Assembly: GCA_021151615.1 (NCBI GenBank)
Contig: JAGKXA010000192.1
Span: forward strand, 1-8,447
Source: Cellvibrionaceae bacterium
GTDB taxonomy: Bacteria > Pseudomonadota > Gammaproteobacteria > Pseudomonadales > Cellvibrionaceae
DNA: 8,447 nucleotides
Reading direction: 5' to 3'
A program made the position numbers and the translations under genes. The notes below the pieces were generated by a model. That model was not told the DNA's origin, made no database searches, and saw only the letters and a list, made by a program, of their open reading frames with translations. Shown here in pieces: positions 4,241 through 8,447 of the stretch (its first letter is position 1; every line of letters begins with the position of its first letter).

Positions 4241-6886
4241 CTAAAATGTCTTGCTGCGAGTGATTTGTAACTGCCCGGCTTGACCGGCAGTTGCTTGCAG
4301 ACCTGCGCGTAGCCCGGGCTGACCACCTCCAAGCCACAGATCTACTCTGCCGGGAACCAACTTGCGCTGACCTGTTGCATCAACAGTGCTCAGGCTGCGC
4401 TCATCCACATTGAAAACCACTTTCTGCGTTTTTCCCTTGGCAATATGCACGCGTTCAAACGCTATCAAAGTGCGTATCGGGCTGTTGGGAATATCCTGGT
4501 GGGAAGCGTAAAGTTGCACGACTTCGTCTGCGTCCACTGTGCCGGTGTTAGTGACCTCCACCGTAACGCGTAACGGCTTTTCGGCATCCCATTTTTTGCT
4601 CGATAGTGCAAGCTTGCGATACATAAATTTGCTGTAAGAAAGTCCGTAACCAAATGGATACAACACCTCGCCCGTGAAATATCGGTAAGTGCGATTTGCC
4701 ATGGAGTAATCGCTGAATGCGGGCAATTGTTCGAGTGATTTATAAAATGTCACCGGCAGTCGTCCGGCGGGGCTGAAGTCTCCAGCCAGTAAGCGGGCAA
4801 TTGCTTCGCCACCTTGTCCGCCGGGGTACCAAGCCTCAATAATCGCCGTGGCTTTTGCTTCCTCTTCATTAATTGCCAGTGCACTGCCATTCATCAGTAT
4901 CACTATGACCGGTTTACCTGTTGCGTAAAGTTTTTGTAATAGCTCGCGCTGTACCAATGGTAGGGATAAATCTGTACGATCTCCTCCAACAAATCCAGGT
5001 AAGGGCACGGGCATTTCCTCACCTTCGACTTGCGCTGTCAGGCCGCCTACAAATATTACCGCATCAGAATTTTTTGCCGCAGAAACTGCCGCCGCGCTCT
5101 GTACATTCGATGGCAAGCTCCACACCAATTGTTCGTTGCCTCGCTCGCCACGTTGGAATGCTTCAATTTTTAGACGATAGATTTTTCCTGCATCCAGTTG
5201 CGTATTTCCGCTGGCAATTACCGGGCGCCAATCAACATTCCAGGCATCCAGAATTAATTGGTCATTAATCCAAATGCGATACCCTCCATCGGCCAAATAG
5301 CGCAAACTGTAAGTGCCAGTCTCGGGTGCTTTAATAAACCCACTCCAGCGCACAGCACCGCTGGCTACTTCATTGGTCCAGCTCAGCATTGCATTGGAAT
5401 CAATCCGCTTTTGAATCGGTTTGTTGGCAAGGTTTTTGTCAGCAAAATACTCGGCCTGCAAACCCTGTTTGCGACATTTTGCATCGATACAAAAAACACT
5501 ATCGGGTACCGGCGTCTGCACAGAATCCAGTAAGCCCGTGCCTTTTTCATAGTGGATATTGGCCGCGCCAAAACGAGCGCGCAGTCCTTGCAGTGCGGTA
5601 ACAGGTTGTGAGGGGGTGCCGTTGTAATTACCAACCAATGCCTCAACGCTGTCGGCATTGGGGCCGATAACAGCAATTTTTTTAATGTCGGATTTGAACG
5701 GCAAAAAACTGGCCTGATTTTTTAGCAGCACCAGTGAATTTTCTGCCATGGTACGTGCAAGGTTTCGATGTGCGTCAGTATCGTTATCGCGCGGGGTAAT
5801 TTTTGGAAACACTTGGGTTCGTGGGTCAAATTGCCCCAGGCCCATGCGTGCAGTGAACAGGCGAATAAGTGCGGCGTCTATTTGCGCTTCGGTAATCAAA
5901 CCTTTTTTGAGCGCGGTGCGAATATTATCTGCTTCATTAGCGTCGCCGCAGATTAAATCCATGCCGGCTTCAAAGGCCGCTTTAACGCCTTCTTCCGGTG
6001 TTTTGGTGTAGCCGTGGTTAGTGCTGTGATAAATATCAAAGACGGCGCCGCAATCCGACACTACAAATCCATCGAAGCCCCATTGGGTGCGCAATTTATT
6101 TTGCAATAATTCACGGTTGGCGCAGGCAGGAATTCCGCTTACCGCATTGTAGGCACACATGACTGATTTGGCTTTTCCTTCCATGACAGTGGCCCGGAAT
6201 GCTGGTAAATAAGTTTCCTCCAGATCTTTTGCGCTTGGGTTTACATTGTCGCGATGACGGCCAGCTTCAGGCCCGCTATGAACTGCAAAATGTTTGGGTG
6301 TGGCGATCGTTTTGAAATAGTGCGTGTCGTTTCCTTGCAAACCTTTTACGAAGGCCACGCCAAGGCGTGAAGTTAAATACGGGTCTTCACCATAGGTTTC
6401 CTGGCCGCGTCCCCAACGCGGGTCGCGAAAAATATTGATGTTCGGTGACCAAACTGTTAAGCCGCCAAACCAATCGGAGCCGCCGAATCTATGTTGTTCT
6501 GCGAAATGTTTTGCGCGGAACTCGGTGCTGATAACGTCTGCAACTTTATACATCAAGGGCTCATTCCAGGCCGCTGCCATACCAATTGCCTGGGGAAACA
6601 CGGTCGCTTCGCCAAGCGCGGCAACACCGTGTAAACCTTCGTTCCACCAATTAAATTCGCGCACACCAAGGCGCGGAATTGCTGGTGCGTCATTGATAAG
6701 TTGTGGCAGCTTTTCATCCAGCGTCATGCGCGACACAAGATCCTGCGCGCGTTCCTGAAAACTGAGTGACATGTTTTGGTATTTAGGTATAGTCCCTTGC
6801 GTATTAGCGTTAACACTGGCAGCAACTATCAATGCCCCCAAAGGCAGCACGAATAATGTAGCAAGCGTTTTCGGGAGGCTGGACAT
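4241..6886 (-). CDS. exported GH3 beta-glycosidase (beta-glucosidase/xylosidase type) with inserted PA14 domain
   Basis: This 881-residue enzyme should release terminal beta-linked glucose or xylose from oligosaccharides. I start it at ATG 6886. The longer frame begins with TTG at 6958, whereas ATG 6886 has AGGA 9 nt upstream and gives a clean signal peptide (1-27, cut after VNA). There is no lipobox, so it is likely periplasmic or secreted. The GH3 N-terminal domain (about 39-350) has DPRWGRGQETYGEDP (155-169), KHF (198-200) and the nucleophile D278 in VVSDCGA. The GH3 C-terminal domain starts near NSLVLLKN (383) and is interrupted by a PA14 domain (about 473-591; LRYLADGGYRIWIND), probably for carbohydrate binding. 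It resumes with GLTAQVEGEE, where E621 or E623 may be the acid/base, and ends near FGYGLSYSKF. A fibronectin III-like domain follows (about 773-860). The KHFAVHSGPE pattern resembles Bacteroidetes Xyl3-type enzymes. Sugar specificity is uncertain. Confidence 0.9.
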   Translation of the reverse strand: MSSLPKTLATLFVLPLGALIVAASVNANTQGTIPKYQNMSLSFQERAQDLVSRMTLDEKLPQLINDAPAIPRLGVREFNWWNEGLHGVAALGEATVFPQAIGMAAAWNEPLMYKVADVISTEFRAKHFAEQHRFGGSDWFGGLTVWSPNINIFRDPRWGRGQETYGEDPYLTSRLGVAFVKGLQGNDTHYFKTIATPKHFAVHSGPEAGRHRDNVNPSAKDLEETYLPAFRATVMEGKAKSVMCAYNAVSGIPACANRELLQNKLRTQWGFDGFVVSDCGAVFDIYHSTNHGYTKTPEEGVKAAFEAGMDLICGDANEADNIRTALKKGLITEAQIDAALIRLFTARMGLGQFDPRTQVFPKITPRDNDTDAHRNLARTMAENSLVLLKNQASFLPFKSDIKKIAVIGPNADSVEALVGNYNGTPSQPVTALQGLRARFGAANIHYEKGTGLLDSVQTPVPDSVFCIDAKCRKQGLQAEYFADKNLANKPIQKRIDSNAMLSWTNEVASGAVRWSGFIKAPETGTYSLRYLADGGYRIWINDQLILDAWNVDWRPVIASGNTQLDAGKIYRLKIEAFQRGERGNEQLVWSLPSNVQSAAAVSAAKNSDAVIFVGGLTAQVEGEEMPVPLPGFVGGDRTDLSLPLVQRELLQKLYATGKPVIVILMNGSALAINEEEAKATAIIEAWYPGGQGGEAIARLLAGDFSPAGRLPVTFYKSLEQLPAFSDYSMANRTYRYFTGEVLYPFGYGLSYSKFMYRKLALSSKKWDAEKPLRVTVEVTNTGTVDADEVVQLYASHQDIPNSPIRTLIAFERVHIAKGKTQKVVFNVDERSLSTVDATGQRKLVPGRVDLWLGGGQPGLRAGLQATAGQAGQLQITRSKTF

Positions 6887-6895
6887 TCTTGTTAT

Positions 6896-6899
6896 TCCT
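6896..6899 (-). promoter_or_regulatory. ribosome binding site selecting the GH3 start
   Basis: On the minus strand AGGA lies 9 nt before ATG 6886. No Shine-Dalgarno precedes the in-frame TTG at 6958. This, with the signal peptide beginning at the ATG, decides the start. Confidence 0.6.
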
Positions 6900-6973
6900 A
6901 TTAGGTAATTGCCGATTGTTATGATTAGAGCTGCTGCAAACCGATACTGAGGGTTCAAATATTCTTGTTGTCA

Positions 6974-7001
6974 ATAATACTATAAGACAAATAAAGCGCA
7001 A
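6974..7001 (-). promoter_or_regulatory. candidate sigma-70 promoter of the GH3 gene
   Basis: Minus-strand TTGCGC (6996-7001) and TATTAT (6974-6979) are separated by 16 bp. Transcription would begin near 6967 and give a leader of about 80 nt before ATG 6886. The -10 box is good and the -35 is moderate. TTGTC and GACAA flank the -10 region as a 5-bp inverted pair and could serve as a repressor site. Confidence 0.35.
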
Positions 7002-7025
7002 GTGATGAAAATGGGATGGGGTTTG

Positions 7026-7043
7026 ACCAGATGATAAACTGGT
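7026..7043. promoter_or_regulatory. short inverted repeat upstream of the GH3 promoter
   Basis: ACCAG (7026-7030) and CTGGT (7039-7043) form an inverted pair with an 8-bp centre, about 25 bp upstream of the candidate -35 box. This is a typical place for an activator. The arms are short, so the evidence is weak. Confidence 0.2.
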
Positions 7044-7217
7044 GTTTAATTTTGCTGATTGAATGTGTGGGCTGAGCACTGTAAACGACTGGTTGCTGCA
7101 GGATTTGCAGCCGCTAAATCTTATAGCGATTATCAGGGTGGGTGGGCTAAAACCAACCAAGATTGCGATGGTTATCGCGCGGTGAGGCAGCGTCGGGAAT
7201 GACAGATCCAGAGACAA

Positions 7218-7246
7218 ATACGCCACCGAAAATACAGGTGGCGTAT
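7218..7246 (-). terminator. 10-bp perfect hairpin, probable terminator of the transporter transcript
   Basis: ATACGCCACC (7218-7227) and GGTGGCGTAT (7237-7246) are exactly complementary around a 9-nt loop. On the minus strand the stem runs into TTTGTCTC, a short T-rich tail. It lies about 200 bp past the transporter stop and about 220 bp upstream of the GH3 promoter, so it probably separates the two units. The weak tail leaves a processed 3' end or a regulatory hairpin possible. Confidence 0.5.
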
Positions 7247-7443
7247 CCGGTAATATGCTTTTATCACGGCCGGGTGGGGCGCGGTTCCTGTTGTTGAAAT
7301 AATATTTCCATCAATTTGCAATTTCATCGCCGTGCTCACGCACAGTTACGGATTTTTTTCGTTGATGATTGCGCCGCTAACCTGCTGTGGCGCTGTAGAT
7401 CTTTCGCCAATTCGTAATCTGTTTACTATTGATCTGCAATTGG

Positions 7444-8382
7444 CTAAACACGACTTATCATTTCGATTATTTGATAATAAATTGGAATACCAATTAGCAC
7501 GTTCAATGGAAAGGTGACTCCGAGGGCCGCGAAAATCGCCAGCCCAACATCGGCTTCTTTTATTGCAGCTTTAATAGCGGCAGGTGCGGCGATATAGGAT
7601 GCACTGGCGGTCAATGCGGCGAGAATCAAGATACTTCCGATGGGCAAATGCAGTGCAAGCCCGGCCGCTGTTCCTATCAAGGCCAAGGCGAAGGGCGCAA
7701 GCAATGCAAAGATGATTAGTTTCCAATGCTGGATGGGGAATGGATTTAAATGTTGCGACGCACAGACACCCATCTCCAACAAAAACAGCGCAAGCAGGGC
7801 TTTAAAAGCGCCGAGAAACAGCGGGGCAACATCTTTGCTACTATCAGGACCGTAGAGGTAACCAATAATCACTCCACCGGTGAGCAACACTACACCGCGA
7901 CTGGTCAGTGCTTCGTGCCATATCCCCTTCATACTGCTGCTATTTCCGGTGGCTTTCTTGAACAACAAAATCCCCACCACAATTGCAGGCAGCTCCAGCA
8001 ATACCAGATATAAGGTGGTTTGTGGGGCAATGCTCAGGTGATTCACTTCAGCGAAGGCAAGGGCGACAGCGAAGGTGCCCGCACTGGCCGAACCATAGTG
8101 CGCGGCGATACTGGCGCTGTTGGCGGCATTCAGTTGTACGAACTTGCGCAGTAAAGGATAAAGCAGCAAGGGAATCGCAATCCCCAACATAATCACCGTA
8201 ATCACTTCCGGTAGTAGTTGCCAATTCACGTTGCCGTGCAGCGCGAGGCCGCCTTTCAGGCCAAGCGTAAGCATCAGCAGTATGCTCAGGGTGTCGTAGG
8301 CCGCCTTGGGCACCTTTAAATCCGATTTGGCTACCCCGGCCAAAACGCCGAGCAGGAAGAACATAATGACGATATCAGGCAT
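7444..8382 (-). CDS. SbtA-family (DUF897) sodium-dependent bicarbonate transporter homologue
   Basis: This 312-residue inner membrane protein has about ten hydrophobic segments. It belongs to the SbtA family, whose cyanobacterial members import bicarbonate with sodium. Family patterns visible are GLKGG (41-45), AAHYGSASAGTF (93-104), TASASYIAAPAAIKAAI (258-274) and GVTFPLNVLIGIPIY (288-302). The length is slightly below that of cyanobacterial SbtA, mainly because the cytoplasmic loop in the middle (about 142-158) is short, as in many proteobacterial members. ATG 8382 is a good start, with AAGAGG 8 nt upstream. No gene for the usual PII-like partner SbtB lies downstream; one upstream would be outside the window. 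In a heterotroph the role may be bicarbonate supply for anaplerotic carboxylation, or another anion; this is inferred. The family assignment is firm, the substrate is not. Confidence 0.85.
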   Translation of the reverse strand: MPDIVIMFFLLGVLAGVAKSDLKVPKAAYDTLSILLMLTLGLKGGLALHGNVNWQLLPEVITVIMLGIAIPLLLYPLLRKFVQLNAANSASIAAHYGSASAGTFAVALAFAEVNHLSIAPQTTLYLVLLELPAIVVGILLFKKATGNSSSMKGIWHEALTSRGVVLLTGGVIIGYLYGPDSSKDVAPLFLGAFKALLALFLLEMGVCASQHLNPFPIQHWKLIIFALLAPFALALIGTAAGLALHLPIGSILILAALTASASYIAAPAAIKAAIKEADVGLAIFAALGVTFPLNVLIGIPIYYQIIEMISRV

Positions 8383-8390
8383 GGGTATAA

Positions 8391-8396
8391 CCTCTT
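8391..8396 (-). promoter_or_regulatory. ribosome binding site of the SbtA-type gene
   Basis: AAGAGG on the minus strand lies 8 nt before ATG 8382. The bases from 8397 to the window edge are too few to identify a promoter; I see only a small ATTC/GAAT inverted pair at the very end. Confidence 0.6.
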
Positions 8397-8447
8397 AACT
8401 TGCCGGGATTAGCAGTATTCGAGGGTATTTTGGCGATTCTTTTGAAT

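Larger units (their letters stand above)
7002..7443. other. gene-free region between the SbtA-type transporter and GH3 genes
   Basis: I find no supportable coding sequence here. The open frames present lack Shine-Dalgarno sites and have no recognisable protein pattern. The region contains hairpins at 7095-7111 (GCTGCA/TGCAGC), 7218-7246 and 7371-7393 (GCGCC/GGCGC), and a plus-strand CCGT/ACGG hairpin followed by seven T (7352-7359 region). It serves as the 3' end of the transporter transcript and the upstream region of the GH3 gene. Confidence 0.45.

Noticed and set aside
6887..6958. N-terminal extension of the GH3 protein by 24 residues
   Set aside because: The extension begins with TTG, has no ribosome binding site, and would place the signal peptide internally. 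It also overlaps the probable 5' leader.
6810..7226. Minus-strand 138-codon frame across the GH3 leader
   Set aside because: It overlaps the GH3 start in another frame, has low-complexity composition and no family pattern.
7332..7517. Plus-strand 61-codon frame overlapping the end of the SbtA-type gene
   Set aside because: It runs antisense into a well-supported membrane protein gene and lacks a ribosome binding site.

Overview
The window looks like chromosomal DNA of a polysaccharide-degrading gammaproteobacterium, most likely Cellvibrio or a close relative (Cellvibrionaceae). The main reason is the secreted glycoside hydrolase at the left end. It has long polyserine linkers and the CBM10 plus CBM2 cellulose-binding pair typical of Cellvibrio-type plant cell wall enzymes. 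The genus is inferred from domain style, not from a database match.

Layout. 245-1747 (+) is a secreted GH16 beta-glucanase with CBM10 and CBM2. It ends at an intrinsic terminator and a perfect 24-bp palindrome, where it converges with the next gene. 1816-2967 (-) is an AraC-family regulator with a membrane-embedded N-terminal half. 3039-3719 (-) is a GntR/FCD regulator, probably transcribed ahead of the AraC gene. 3720-4240 is a 520-bp gene-free stretch with an 18-bp candidate operator, a 23-bp inverted repeat and a strong plus-strand terminator that follows no recognisable gene. 4241-6886 (-) is an exported GH3 beta-glycosidase with an inserted PA14 domain. 6887-7443 is a second gene-free stretch holding a promoter candidate and several hairpins. 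7444-8382 (-) is an SbtA-family (DUF897) transporter. The last 50 bases hold only its leader.

Most notable observation. The GH16 catalytic domain is circularly permuted. The beta-strand block that opens an ordinary Bacillus-type lichenase lies here after the rest of the domain, at residues 199-249. This is the arrangement known from the Fibrobacter succinogenes 1,3-1,4-beta-glucanase. Here the permuted domain is fused to Cellvibrio-style CBM10 and CBM2 modules, which suggests transfer between lineages or an older shared origin followed by domain shuffling.

How the genes may work together. The GH16 enzyme would cut mixed-linkage beta-glucan while held on cellulose by its CBMs. The GH3 enzyme would remove terminal sugars from the resulting oligosaccharides. 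The AraC and GntR genes lie between the two hydrolase genes and are reasonable candidates to control them, but no binding site has been shown. The SbtA transporter has no obvious link to glucan use and is probably an unrelated neighbour.
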